From Bacteroidota bacterium (GTDB lineage: Bacteria > Bacteroidota > Bacteroidia > Bacteroidales > PUMT01): a DNA stretch of 64,000 nt. Positions within the stretch are counted from its first letter, which is position 1. Each line of letters opens with the position of its first letter. Location: the NCBI GenBank assembly GCA_003554865.1, contig PWHJ01000122.1:62001-126000 (forward strand), given 5' to 3'. The notes beneath the pieces were generated by a model. The model was not told the DNA's origin, made no database searches, and was given only the letters and a program-made list of their open reading frames with translations. This document shows, one piece after another, positions 55,627 to 64,000 of this stretch. The position numbers were made by a program, and so were the translations under genes.

Positions 55627-56967
55627 ATGGATCCTAGAACAGAAAAATTTATGGCAAGTATTATTGCCAGAAACCCCGGGGAAACGGAATTTCACCAGGC
55701 AGTTCAGGAAGTTGCCGATTCCTTGATCCCATTTATTGAAGAAAACCCCAAATACAAACACGCAAAAATCCTGGAAAGAATTGCCGAACCTGAAAGGATT
55801 ATTATTTTCAGGATACCCTGGATTGATGACAAAGGTGATGTGCAGGTAAACAAAGGATACAGGATTGAGATGAACAGCGCTATCGGTCCCTACAAGGGCG
55901 GTATTCGTTTCCATCCCACTGTAAACCTGAGCATTCTGAAATTTCTTGCATTCGAACAAGTTTTTAAAAACAGCCTTACCACCCTCCCCCTGGGAGGAGG
56001 AAAAGGCGGATCGGATTTCGATCCCAAGGGTAAATCAGACAATGAAGTGATGAAGTTCTGCCAGAGCTTTATGACAGAGCTGTACCGTCACATAGGTCCG
56101 GATACAGATGTGCCGGCCGGTGACATTGGTGTGGGAGGACGAGAAGTTGGCTTCATGTTCGGGCAGTACAAAAGACTGAAAAATGAATTCACAGGCGTAT
56201 TTACCGGGAAAGGACGCGAATGGGGTGGAAGCCTTATCAGGCCAGAAGCCACAGGATACGGCACGGTTTATTTTGCCCAGGAGATGTTGAAAACACAAGG
56301 TGACAGCCTGAAAGGAAAATCGGTGTCAATCTCCGGTTCCGGAAATGTAGCCCAGTTTGCCACAGAGAAAGTACTTGAAATGGGTGGCAAGGTGGTAACA
56401 CTGTCTGACTCGGCAGGCTTTATATATGACCCCAACGGCATAGACATGGAAAAACTTGATTATGTTAAAGAGCTTAAGAATATAAAAAGAGGCCGTATAA
56501 GTGAATATGCTGAAAAGTTCGGCGTAGAATACCACGAAGGAAAACGTCCCTGGATTGTTAAATGCGATGTTGCCCTTCCTTGTGCCACACAAAATGAAAT
56601 AACCGAAGAGGATGCACAAACCCTGGTTAAAAACGGCTGCAGGGTAATATCAGAAGGGGCAAATATGCCTTCCACCCCCGACGCTGTTGAAGTATATCTG
56701 AACAACCGAATTCTTTACGGACCCGGGAAAGCGGCAAATGCAGGAGGTGTGGCAGTATCGGGACTGGAGATGACACAAAACTCAATGCGCCTTAGCTGGA
56801 CACGTGAAGAGGTTGATGAAAAACTGCAGAGAATAATGAAAAGCATTCATGAAACCTGCAAAAAATTCGGAACAGAATCGGACGGATTCATAAATTATCT
56901 AAACGGTTCAAACGTAGGCGGATTTGTGAAAGTGGCAGATGCAATGATGGCTCAGGGCGTTGTCTGA
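55627..56967 (+). CDS. gdhA: Glutamate dehydrogenase (second paralogue, NADP-like)
   Basis: This 446-residue paralogue of the 52796 gene is of the same hexameric family. Motifs: GPYKGGIRFHPTVN, LPLGGGKGGSDFDPKG and PAGDIGVGGREVGFM, with the dinucleotide turn SGSGNVAQFATEK close to E. coli NADP-GdhA. It would serve ammonia assimilation with NADPH while the paralogue may run in the catabolic direction; this division is inferred. It has its own terminator at 56993. Confidence 0.94.
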   Translation: MDPRTEKFMASIIARNPGETEFHQAVQEVADSLIPFIEENPKYKHAKILERIAEPERIIIFRIPWIDDKGDVQVNKGYRIEMNSAIGPYKGGIRFHPTVNLSILKFLAFEQVFKNSLTTLPLGGGKGGSDFDPKGKSDNEVMKFCQSFMTELYRHIGPDTDVPAGDIGVGGREVGFMFGQYKRLKNEFTGVFTGKGREWGGSLIRPEATGYGTVYFAQEMLKTQGDSLKGKSVSISGSGNVAQFATEKVLEMGGKVVTLSDSAGFIYDPNGIDMEKLDYVKELKNIKRGRISEYAEKFGVEYHEGKRPWIVKCDVALPCATQNEITEEDAQTLVKNGCRVISEGANMPSTPDAVEVYLNNRILYGPGKAANAGGVAVSGLEMTQNSMRLSWTREEVDEKLQRIMKSIHETCKKFGTESDGFINYLNGSNVGGFVKVADAMMAQGVV

Positions 56968-56992
56968 CAAACTAAAGAATATATGAAAATCC

Positions 56993-57027
56993 AAAAAAGG
57001 CTGCCTCATTGTAAGGCAGCCTTTTTT
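56993..57027 (+). terminator. Rho-independent terminator after second gdh
   Basis: The 14-nt arms aaaaaaggctgcct (56993-57006) and aggcagcctttttt (57014-57027) pair perfectly around a 7-nt loop. Confidence 0.93.
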
Positions 57028-57114
57028 AAACCCCTCCCGCCAAAAGACGACTTTAAAATTAATTTTAGCTTGCAAGAAATTAATTAATAAATTTGCAGGT
57101 TAGAAAAAATTTTT

Positions 57115-57888
57115 ATGATGCTTACCGACACTCATACCCATTTATACCTGCCACATTTTGAAAGTGACATTGAAAACGTCGTAGCTCGCGCAAGGGAAAA
57201 AGGGGTAAAATATATGTTCATGCCAAATATCGACACAAGATCGATTTCCGGTATGATGGACCTGACTGCTAAATTCCCCGGCAATTGTTTCCCCATGATG
57301 GGATTGCATCCCAACTCGGTGAACAAGGATTTTGATAAAGATTTGTCGGTGGTGAGCTCATGGCTTAAAAAAGAAAAATTTGCAGCAATTGGGGAAACCG
57401 GCATAGATCTCTACCGCAGCAAAGACTCTGTTCACTGGCAATCGCAAGCCTTAAGCATTCAGCTCAAATGGGCAAAAGATCTTGATCTTCCTTTGGTTTT
57501 GCACTCAAGAAACTCTTTTGAAGAAGTTTACGAAATTGTATCAAAGCATGCAGACAAAAATCTCAGGGGGGTGTTCCACAGTTTCAGCGGAAACGCAGAC
57601 CAGGCAAAAAGGGCTGTTGAGGCCGGCTTTATGCTGGGCGTTAACGGAGTTATAACATTTAAAAACACAAAGCTTGTTAAAGTCCTGGAAAATGTTGATT
57701 TAAGCAATATAATTCTTGAAACTGACTCACCTTTCTTAACCCCGGAGCCATATCGTGGCAGAAGGAACGAAAGCAGTTACATTTTTTATATTGCCGAGAA
57801 AGTGGCAGAGATATACTCCTTAAGTGTTGAAGAAGTTGCAGAAATTACAACAAAAAACGCTTTTGAGCTGTTCAATTCAATTAATTAA
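57115..57888 (+). CDS. tatD: TatD-family metal-dependent deoxyribonuclease
   Basis: This 257-residue TIM-barrel hydrolase of the TatD family has 3'-5' exonuclease or deoxyribonuclease activity in characterised members. It shows the metal motif DTHTHLYLP, the GLHPNSVN loop, GETGIDLYRSKDS (metal Glu), LVLHSRNSFEE, GVFHSFSGN and LETDSPFLTPEPYRGRRNES. A -7 box TAAATTTG lies at 57088-57095 with a weak -33 (TTTA). The asparaginase gene follows after 4 bp. Confidence 0.93.
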   Translation: MMLTDTHTHLYLPHFESDIENVVARAREKGVKYMFMPNIDTRSISGMMDLTAKFPGNCFPMMGLHPNSVNKDFDKDLSVVSSWLKKEKFAAIGETGIDLYRSKDSVHWQSQALSIQLKWAKDLDLPLVLHSRNSFEEVYEIVSKHADKNLRGVFHSFSGNADQAKRAVEAGFMLGVNGVITFKNTKLVKVLENVDLSNIILETDSPFLTPEPYRGRRNESSYIFYIAEKVAEIYSLSVEEVAEITTKNAFELFNSIN

Positions 57889-57892
57889 AAAA

Positions 57893-58921
57893 ATGGAGAA
57901 AAAACCATCCATCCTGTTAATATACACAGGCGGTACTATAGGCATGGCTTACCGGCCGGACACAAATCTGCTCGCCCCCGTTAACTTCGAGGAGATATCA
58001 CAGCAACTGCCGGAACTTAAAAGATTCAACTATAACCTTAGGGCCGTCTCTTTCGACCCCCCGATTGATTCTTCAAATATTGACCCCTCTACATGGGTGA
58101 GAATAGCTGAAACCGTATATGAGAATTATCAATCATTTGACGGGTTTGTCATACTTCACGGTACAGATACAATGGCCTATTCGGCATCTGCACTCAGTTT
58201 TATGCTCGAGGACCTGGACAAGCCCGTAATATTTACCGGATCACAACTTCCTATAGGCATACTCCGCACCGACGGCAAGGAGAACATTATATCTGCAATA
58301 GAAATAGCTGCCGCAACTGAAAATGGCAAGCCCGCCGTACCGGAAGTATGTATATTTTTTCAAAACTCTTTGTTTCGCGGCAACCGCACTACCAAGTTCA
58401 ACGCTGAATATTTTAATGCATTCATATCAGCGAACTATCCCCCTTTAGCTGAAACAGGAATAGATATTAAGTTTAATTTTGAGGCTATCCTAAAGCCTGC
58501 CAAAGGGAAAAAATTAAAAATTAATACCCGGCTTGATAACAATATTGGAATTTTAAAACTGTTTCCGGGAATAAAAAGCAATTTACTTCGTTCTTTTTTT
58601 AACATTCCCGGTTTAAAAGCCGTGGTACTTGAAACTTTCGGTTCAGGGAACGCACCCAATGCCGGATGGTTCCTTGATGAGATCAAATATGCAACAAGCA
58701 AAGGAGTAATCCTTTTGAACGTTTCACAATGTACTGCCGGCAGCGTTGACATGACAAAATATGAAACCGGGAAAAAGCTTTTGGAAGCAGGTGTATTAAA
58801 CGGATACAATATAACCACGGAAGCAGCCGTTACAAAACTGATGTTTTTGCTGGGGCAAAAATTAAAAGAAAAAGAAATTAAGTTATTTATTAGTACCCCA
58901 ATAAGAGGTGAAATAAATTAG
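57893..58921 (+). CDS. ansA: Type I L-asparaginase
   Basis: This enzyme deaminates asparagine to aspartate. The 342-residue protein has the first active-site loop LLIYTGGTIGM and the second, ILHGTDTMAYSASALSFML, with the catalytic Thr and Thr-Asp pair. No signal peptide is present, so it is cytosolic type I. I use ATG 57893; a frame opening at 57824 lies inside tatD. Probably cotranscribed with tatD. Confidence 0.94.
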   Translation: MEKKPSILLIYTGGTIGMAYRPDTNLLAPVNFEEISQQLPELKRFNYNLRAVSFDPPIDSSNIDPSTWVRIAETVYENYQSFDGFVILHGTDTMAYSASALSFMLEDLDKPVIFTGSQLPIGILRTDGKENIISAIEIAAATENGKPAVPEVCIFFQNSLFRGNRTTKFNAEYFNAFISANYPPLAETGIDIKFNFEAILKPAKGKKLKINTRLDNNIGILKLFPGIKSNLLRSFFNIPGLKAVVLETFGSGNAPNAGWFLDEIKYATSKGVILLNVSQCTAGSVDMTKYETGKKLLEAGVLNGYNITTEAAVTKLMFLLGQKLKEKEIKLFISTPIRGEIN

Positions 58922-58999
58922 TAAATTGTTTTTTTTATCGTTTTTTTTGTAATTTGGCAGACTGAAAAAAAGCATATCATTCTAAAAATGATATTGTGG

Positions 59000-59087
59000 G
59001 GAGAGGTGGCCGAGCGGTCTAAGGCGCACGCCTGGAAAGCGTGTATACCTCAAAAGGGTATCGCGGGTTCGAATCCCGCCTTCTCCG
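59000..59087 (+). tRNA. tRNA-Ser (GGA)
   Basis: The 88-nt sequence folds as a class II tRNA: acceptor GGAGAGG with CTTCTCC, D-arm GGCCGAGCGGTCTAAGGC, anticodon arm with loop CTGGAAA (anticodon GGA), a long variable arm (tacctcaaaagggta) and T-arm GCGGGTTCGAATCCCGC. Discriminator G; CCA is not encoded. Confidence 0.97.
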
Positions 59088-59121
59088 CACAAGGGATAAG
59101 AACAAAGATTTTATCTTTAAA

Positions 59122-59151
59122 TTGTAAAAACCCCTTTAATAATTAAATTTG
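59122..59151 (+). promoter_or_regulatory. Consensus-like promoter very close to exbB start
   Basis: TTG (59122-59124), 19 bp, TAAATTTG (59144-59151). A start about 7 nt downstream would fall near 59158, only a few bases before the exbB ATG (59161), implying an almost leaderless mRNA. A chance match in AT-rich DNA is possible. Confidence 0.5.
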
Positions 59152-59160
59152 AGACAAACC

Positions 59161-59973
59161 ATGAAAAATTTATTTGCGTTTTTGGCGTTATTCGGAATGC
59201 TTTCATTCGGAGCATTAAACCATGCTGTAGCTCAGGAAGAATTTGCTCAGGAAGAGCAGGAAGTTGAAGAGCAAGAGTTTATGGAGGAAGAAACACTTCC
59301 TGAAGAAGAAGAAGAAGTTGCAGCCGAAGAAGAAGGGGCCCTGCACCAGGAAATAAAACGAATATTCATTGAAGGTGGAGCTGGCTTTATGGGCGTTGTA
59401 CTTCTGGCGTTGATCTTTGGACTTGCAATCTCAATTGAAAGGATTCTCTACTTGAGCTTCGCTACAACAGACACTGATAAATTGCTTAAAAATGTGGAGG
59501 AAGCCCTCGAAAACGGCGGCGTTGAAGAAGCAAAGGAAGTTTGCCGCGACACGCGAGGGCCTGTTGCCAGCATTTTTTATCAGGGACTTAGCAAGATCGA
59601 CGAAGGTATCGATGTAGTTGAAAAATCAGTGGCATCGTACGGTGGCGTTCAAACCGGATTGCTTGAGAAAAACCTGACCTGGATTTCACTTTTTATTGCA
59701 ATTGCACCCATGCTTGGATTTATGGGTACGGTAATCGGTATGATCGAAGCCTTTGATGCTATTGAAGTTGCAGGTGACATTTCACCCTCACTTGTAGCAG
59801 GAGGTATTAAGGTTGCACTGATTACAACAGTATCGGGTCTGGTTGTAGCAGTTATTCTGCAGATCTTTTACAACTACATTACATCAAAGATCGATTCGTT
59901 GGTTAACAACATGGAGGATGCATCTATCTCACTTATTGATCTTTTGGTTAAACATAATCTTAAAAAACAGTAA
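59161..59973 (+). CDS. MotA/TolQ/ExbB proton-channel protein with acidic periplasmic extension
   Basis: This 270-residue channel subunit couples proton flow to energy transduction. ATG 59161 starts a signal-like segment (residues 1-24, ending NHAVAQ). A Glu-rich stretch follows (about 25-60, over half Glu), then three TM helices: about 72-94, 170-195 (SLFIAIAPMLGFMGTVIGMI) and 212-238 (GGIKVALITTVSGLVVAVIL). Classical ExbB lacks the acidic N-terminal part. It heads a four-gene operon with a 4-TM protein and two ExbD proteins. Confidence 0.92.
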   Translation: MKNLFAFLALFGMLSFGALNHAVAQEEFAQEEQEVEEQEFMEEETLPEEEEEVAAEEEGALHQEIKRIFIEGGAGFMGVVLLALIFGLAISIERILYLSFATTDTDKLLKNVEEALENGGVEEAKEVCRDTRGPVASIFYQGLSKIDEGIDVVEKSVASYGGVQTGLLEKNLTWISLFIAIAPMLGFMGTVIGMIEAFDAIEVAGDISPSLVAGGIKVALITTVSGLVVAVILQIFYNYITSKIDSLVNNMEDASISLIDLLVKHNLKKQ

Positions 59974-59975
59974 AC

Positions 59976-60434
59976 ATGTCTGATCAGTTATTGCAAAAAA
60001 TAATAAAAATCTTTATATACGTTCTGATGGGTGTTTCCGCCGTGTTTATAGTGTTTTTCTATTTCGGCGGAGTAGTGGAGGGAACGGCCGGAACAGAATA
60101 TGAGCAGCCTGTAGTTACAGAAGCCTTTATAATATGGGCATATATACTGGCTGGGCTGGCTTTGCTTTTCACCATTCTCTTCCCGCTAATCAGAATGATA
60201 TTAAATCCTCAGCATGCCAAGAAAACAGGGATCGGAATTGTCGTGGTAGCTCTTGTAGTTTTTGTCAGCTACCAGCTTGCTTCCGATGAACCTTTGCAGC
60301 TGGCTGCTGAAAGTGAGTGGAACACCCCGGAGGTTGTACAATGGGCCGGGGCAGGACTGGGAACATTATATACGTTGCTTGCCTTGGCATTTTTGTCAAT
60401 CCTGTACACGGAACTCGTACGGTTTTTTAAGTAA
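59976..60434 (+). CDS. Four-TM membrane protein of the Exb operon, function unknown
   Basis: This 152-residue protein has about four TM helices (about 8-30, 48-73, 82-99 and 122-148) and no recognised enzymatic motif. It begins 2 bp after exbB and precedes two exbD genes, so it is probably an accessory subunit of the same complex. Similar small proteins occur in this operon position in Bacteroidota, as I recall, but I know no assigned role. Confidence 0.7.
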   Translation: MSDQLLQKIIKIFIYVLMGVSAVFIVFFYFGGVVEGTAGTEYEQPVVTEAFIIWAYILAGLALLFTILFPLIRMILNPQHAKKTGIGIVVVALVVFVSYQLASDEPLQLAAESEWNTPEVVQWAGAGLGTLYTLLALAFLSILYTELVRFFK

Positions 60435-60440
60435 TATAAC

Positions 60441-60463
60441 ATACTGTAACGGCGTTACAGTAT
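60441..60463. promoter_or_regulatory. Perfect 11+1+11 palindrome inside the Exb operon
   Basis: The sequence atactgtaacg-g-cgttacagtat is a perfect inverted repeat with a 1-bp centre, in the 46-bp gap between the 4-TM gene and the first exbD gene. Absence of a loop favours a protein-binding site over an RNA terminator. Confidence 0.6.
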
Positions 60464-60480
60464 AAAAAACAAATACTATT

Positions 60481-61059
60481 ATGGCAAGAGAAACTCCAGA
60501 AGTACCTATGGCCTCACTGGCAGACATCGCGTTCATGCTGCTGATATTCTTCCTGGTGGCTACCACCATGGATATCGATCAAGGGCTGCAACGCGTTCTG
60601 CCACCGATGCCGGATGAAGAAGAAATACCGGAGGATCAGCAGATAAGGGAACGTAACGTACTGGTGGTACTTGTTAACGCAAGGGATCAGTTGATGGTTG
60701 AAGGTGAACCAACTCCTATTGCACAGCTCAGGGATAGAGCAAAAGAGTTTATAGAGAATCCAGAAGATGATCCTAACCTGCCTGAAAAGGAGACGATAGA
60801 CGTTCCCTATCTGGGTGAGGTATATACCCCGACAACTGCAGTCATTTCACTGCAAAACGACCGGGGAACCTCTTACGGCATGTATATAAGGGTTCAAAAC
60901 GAACTTACTGCCGCATATAACGAACTAAGGGATGATTTGGCCATGGAACATTTTGGCCGCCCCTTCAATAGGCTTACTGATTCACAACAGGAAGCCATTC
61001 GTGAGGTTTACCCGATGACCATTTCAGAAGCTGAACCCAGAGAAGTAGGAGGAAACTAA
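60481..61059 (+). CDS. ExbD/TolR-type biopolymer transport protein (first)
   Basis: This 192-residue protein has one N-terminal TM helix (PMASLADIAFMLLIFFLVATT) with the proton-relay Asp at residue 15. A periplasmic domain of about 150 residues follows, longer than in E. coli ExbD. Works with the ExbB-like channel. Its stop lies 2 bp before the second exbD-like gene. Confidence 0.92.
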   Translation: MARETPEVPMASLADIAFMLLIFFLVATTMDIDQGLQRVLPPMPDEEEIPEDQQIRERNVLVVLVNARDQLMVEGEPTPIAQLRDRAKEFIENPEDDPNLPEKETIDVPYLGEVYTPTTAVISLQNDRGTSYGMYIRVQNELTAAYNELRDDLAMEHFGRPFNRLTDSQQEAIREVYPMTISEAEPREVGGN

Positions 61060-61061
61060 CA

Positions 61062-61544
61062 ATGAGTACAAAAAAAGGAAAATTTAGAAAAAAAAGCAAA
61101 AAAGTACCCACTATAAGTGCTGCATCACTACCCGATATAGTGTTCATGCTTTTGATCTTCTTTATGGTCAGCACGACCATGAGAGAGGTGAGAGTAATGG
61201 TTCAGCAATCATTACCTGAGGCAACAGAGGTGACAAACCTTGAAAGAAGGTCGCTTGTGAGTAACATATATATCGGATCTCCGCAGCCTGCTTATCAGGA
61301 CCTGTACGGTACATCACCACGTATTCAGCTTGACGACTCATTTGCCGATGTTGAAGATATTGCAGAGTTCATCGCAAGTGAAAGGGAAGAAATGGATGAA
61401 TCAGAGATCCCTCACATGACAACTTCTCTGAGGGTGGACGAATACACTACCATGGGAGTTGTCACCGATGTCAAACAAGCTCTTAGGCGGGCAAATGCCC
61501 TTAGGATAAATTATTCAACAAGAGAAACAGAAGCTGTATACTAA
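61062..61544 (+). CDS. ExbD/TolR-type biopolymer transport protein (second)
   Basis: This 160-residue protein has a very basic N-terminus (KKGKFRKKSKK) and a TM helix ASLPDIVFMLLIFFMVSTT with the key Asp at residue 25. A periplasmic domain follows, containing RVDEYTTMGVVTDVKQALR as in ExbD. Two different ExbD subunits in one operon suggest a mixed ExbD pair. No TonB gene is in the window. Confidence 0.92.
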   Translation: MSTKKGKFRKKSKKVPTISAASLPDIVFMLLIFFMVSTTMREVRVMVQQSLPEATEVTNLERRSLVSNIYIGSPQPAYQDLYGTSPRIQLDDSFADVEDIAEFIASEREEMDESEIPHMTTSLRVDEYTTMGVVTDVKQALRRANALRINYSTRETEAVY

Positions 61545-61564
61545 TTATAAGCTTAATGTGCATG

Positions 61565-61601
61565 AAAAAGGGGGCGTCTCAAAAAGAGGCCCCCTTTTTT
61601 T
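61565..61601 (+). terminator. Rho-independent terminator of the Exb operon
   Basis: The 15-nt arms 61565-61579 and 61585-61599 (agaggcccccttttt) pair with one mismatch, loop of 5 nt, followed by T. Confidence 0.9.
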
Positions 61602-61780
61602 GTCTGAATACCACATCTGCCTCAAAGATAAATAAAGTGGTAAGATAAAGTTTCACCCAAACAGCGGTACAATCCCGCCGGGTAAATCCTGAGATTTGTG
61701 ACCCCGGCGGAATTGTCTCGCAAAACCCACAGGCCGCTCGACGATCCCGCCGTTTAAAATATCGTGATCATTGTATTCTG

Positions 61781-61854
61781 TGACCCCGGCGGGATTCAAA
61801 CCCACGACCTTCAGAACCGGAATCTGACGTTCTATTCAGCTGAACTACGGGGTC
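61781..61854 (-). tRNA. tRNA-Arg (CCG)
   Basis: The 74-nt minus-strand tRNA has acceptor GACCCCG with CGGGGTC, D-arm GTTCAGCTGAATAGAAC, anticodon arm TCAGA-TTCCGGT-TCTGA (anticodon CCG) and T-arm GTGGGTTTGAATCCCGC. Discriminator A; CCA is not encoded. It lies antisense to leuS transcription, just upstream of it. Confidence 0.96.
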
Positions 61855-61983
61855 AGTTAAAATGCGAAATTAATAAATTTTATCAGCTTGAGAAAATGCT
61901 AAGTTTAAATAAAAAACTTGTATCCAAAATTTTGCCAAAGTTTTTCTAATTTCGCAGAAATAAATTCAAACCTGGAGTACAAG

Positions 61984-64000
61984 ATGGATTATAATTTTAC
62001 TGAAATAGAAAAAAAATGGCAGGAATACTGGGAACAAAACCAGATATTTGAAGTTGAGATTGATAATTCAAGGCCCAAATATTACGTGCTTGACATGTTC
62101 CCATACCCTTCCGGTGCAGGACTTCATGTAGGACATCCGTTGGGATATATTGCATCTGATATATATTCAAGATACAAACGCCATTGCGGATTCAATGTTC
62201 TTCACCCTATGGGGTTTGACGCATTCGGATTGCCGGCAGAACAATATGCTATCCAAACCGGACAGCATCCTGCAATTACCACCAACAATAATATCAGTCG
62301 TTACCGCAAACAGATGCTGAAAATAGGGTTCTCCTACGACTGGAGCAGAGAGGTGAAAACATGTGACCCTAAATATTACAAATGGACGCAATGGGCTTTC
62401 ATAAAAATGTTCAAGCACTGGTTCAACAATAAAACCAACAAAGCTGAACCTATTGATAAGCTGATCGAAATATTTGAAAAAGAAGGGAACCTAAACGTTG
62501 ACGCAGCTTGTAACAAATGTCGCCAGTTTGACAGCCGGCAGTGGAAAACTATGAGCGAAAAACAGCGGCAGGAGATCCTGCTTCATTACCGGCTTGCCTA
62601 TCAGGCCGAAACTATGGTAAACTGGTGCCCCGAACTCGGGACCGTTCTTGCAAACGACGAAGTAAAAGAGGGCGTCTCATTAAGGGGCGGTCATCCGGTG
62701 TTTCAAAAAAAAATGAAGCAATGGTTCCTGAGGGTTACGGCCTACGCTGAAAGATTGCTCGATGGACTAGAAGAGCTTCAATGGAGCGAATCACTTAAAG
62801 AGATACAAAGAAACTGGATAGGCAGATCCGAAGGGGCTTCCATCTGGTTTGAAATTGCACCTCTTGAGAGTGGAAAACAGATTGACGAAACTATAGAGGT
62901 ATTCACAACAAGGCCCGATACCATCTTCGGTGCTACATACATGGTTTTGGCCCCAGAACACAGCCTTGTTGAAAAAATTACTGCCGGGGAATACAAAAAT
63001 GGAGTAAAGAAATATATTGAAGAAACAAATAAAAAAACTGAAAGGGAAAGGCTGGAAGAAGCCGGCTCAATTACAGGCCAATTTACCGGGGCCTATGCAA
63101 AACACCCCTTTTCTGGAGATCTTATTCCGATATGGATCAGTGACTATGTGCTCTCCGACTACGGAACAGGAGCTATAATGGCTGTTCCTGCCCACGACAG
63201 CCGCGACTACGACTTTGCAAAACATTTCAGCCTTCCGATAACCGAAGTAATTTCAGGGGGGGATATATCAGAGGGTGCCTATGACAGCTTAGAAGGGACC
63301 CTTGTAAACTCAAACTTCCTTAACGGCCTGAAAGTAGTGGACGCCATCAACAAGGTGATTTCCGAACTTGAGAGGCAGGGAATAGGTGAAAAAAAAATAA
63401 ATTACCGCATTCGCGATGCAATATTCAGCAGGCAGCGCTACTGGGGCGAACCTTTTCCCGTGTACTACAAGAATGATATACCCTATGTACTTGAGGAGGA
63501 TCAACTTCCCCTTGTACTGCCGGAAGTCGACTCTTATCAGCCGACCGAAGAAGGGGAGCCGCCGCTTGCCCGTGCCAAAAACTGGAAAACAAAGGAAGGC
63601 TATCCCCTTGAAGTAAGCACAATGCCGGGATTTGCCGGCTCATCAGCCTATTATATAAGATATATGGATCCGCACAACGAAAAAGAGCTTGTTTCCAAAG
63701 AGGCAAATGAGTACTGGAGGGATGTGGATCTTTACATTGGAGGCACCGAACATGCTACAGGGCACCTTATATACTCACGTTTCTGGAATAAATTTCTCTA
63801 CGATACAGGGATGGTCTGCAGAGAAGAACCATTTAAGAAACTCGTAAACCAGGGGATGATACACGGCAGATCAAACTTTGTTTACCGTATCAAAAACACA
63901 AATAAATTTGTATCCAGCAACCTGAAGGATAAATATGATGTCACCCCTATCCATGTTGACATTAACCTGGTACACAATGACATACTTGACACAGGGGCAT
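61984..64000 (+). CDS. leuS: Leucyl-tRNA synthetase, N-terminal part (cut by window edge)
   Basis: LeuS charges tRNA-Leu. The 672 codons present start at ATG 61984 ([20 protein letters not shown]). They include [22 protein letters not shown] (HIGH motif variant HVGH), [20 protein letters not shown] and part of the editing domain ([18 protein letters not shown]). [16 protein letters not shown] and [20 protein letters not shown] come later. The KMSKS loop lies beyond the window. No odd features. Confidence 0.98.
   Translation, partial: MDYNFTEIEKKWQEYWEQNQIFEVEIDNSRPKYYVLDMFPYPSGAGLHVGHPLGYIASDIYSRYKRHCGFNVLHPMGFDAFGLPAEQYAIQTGQHPAITTNNNISRYRKQMLKIGFSYDWSREVKTCDPKYYKWTQWAFIKMFKHWFNNKTNKAEPIDKLIEIFEKEGNLNVDAACNKCRQFDSRQWKTMSEKQRQEILLHYRLAYQAETMVNWCPELGTVLANDEVKEGVSLRGGHPVFQKKMKQWFLRVTAYAERLLDGLEELQWSESLKEIQRNWIGRSEGASIWFEIAPLESGKQIDETIEVFTTRPDTIFGATYMVLAPEHSLVEKITAGEYKNGVKKYIEETNKKTERERLEEAGSITGQFTGAYAKHPFSGDLIPIWISDYVLSDYGTGAIMAVPAHDSRDYDFAKHFSLPITEVISGGDISEGAYDSLEGTLVNSNFLNGLKVVDAINKVISELERQGIGEKKINYRIRDAIFSRQRYWGEPFPVYYKNDIPYVLEEDQLPLVLPEVDSYQPTEEGEPPLARAKNWKTKEGYPLEVSTMPGFAGSSAYYIRYMDPHNEKELVSKEANEYWRDVDLYIGGTEHATGHLIYSRFWNKFLYDTGMVCREEPFKKLVNQGMIHGRSNFVYRIKNTNKFVSSNLKDKYDVTPIHVDINLVHNDILDTGA

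Noticed and set aside
61764..61949. 61-codon plus-strand ORF overlapping tRNA-Arg
   Set aside because: It is the antisense reading of the tRNA (GGIQTHDLQNRNLT-type peptide), a well-known spurious ORF pattern.
1..64000. CRISPR arrays, prophage or intact insertion sequences
   Set aside because: No regularly spaced repeats, cas genes, phage structural genes or transposase ORFs were found.

Overview
The window reads as a core-genome segment of a Bacteroidota chromosome, most likely from the Bacteroidales/Marinilabiliales part of the phylum and probably anaerobic or facultative. The signs are: the type IX secretion/gliding genes sprA and gldB; a MurF-alanine racemase fusion, typical of this phylum; DUF4369/TlpA-type lipoproteins; PorT-like beta-barrels next to ECF sigma factors; no Shine-Dalgarno pattern; and promoters of the form TTTG-N19-TAnnTTTG (clearest before rpmH and the proline dehydrogenase gene). 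A BCCT betaine-type carrier hints at a saline habitat. This placement is an inference from gene content.

Layout. 1-13 kb: the start of a large surface-protein gene (cut by the window edge), an ECF sigma factor overlapping an inner-membrane/beta-barrel fusion protein, a lytic transglycosylase-uvrA-LOG cluster, a SPOR-like secreted protein, a calcium-motif outer-membrane barrel, smpB, and two tandem TlpA-like lipoproteins, the second lacking one redox cysteine. 13-22 kb: meaB, an M20 amidohydrolase, a 55-residue two-[4Fe-4S] ferredoxin, fhs, gldB, a small barrel, nadE and a Crp-family regulator. 22-31 kb: a MurF-Alr fusion whose MurF half looks dead, a Bacteroidota protein of unknown function with rsmI, a DEAD-box helicase, dnaB, ispE and a BCCT transporter. 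31-42 kb: biotin carrier and carboxyltransferase, tgt-lptG, a glycosyltransferase with an overlapping ECF sigma factor, rsmG, rpmH (L34), pepD and an AbgT transporter. 42-51 kb: ruvA-sprA-gcvH, with the 2474-residue SprA. 51-64 kb: proline dehydrogenase, two glutamate dehydrogenases flanking dprA, tatD-ansA, tRNA-Ser, an ExbB/4-TM/ExbD/ExbD energy-transduction operon, tRNA-Arg and the start of leuS.

How the genes fit together. Propionyl/methylmalonyl-CoA metabolism (meaB, carboxyltransferase, biotin carrier), amino-acid catabolism (proline dehydrogenase, two GDHs, asparaginase, PepD, M20) and one-carbon metabolism (fhs, gcvH) suit an amino-acid and sugar fermenter. SprA, GldB, several barrels, LptG and the Exb operon serve the envelope.

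There are no rRNA genes, CRISPR arrays, intact insertion sequences or prophages. The least explained items are a dispersed ~95-bp repeat (19484-19579 inverted, 38541-38636 direct), the degenerate MurF domain, the sigma/barrel pair, a perfect 23-bp palindrome inside the Exb operon, and a structured fragment at 42066-42155 that may be a group II intron scar.
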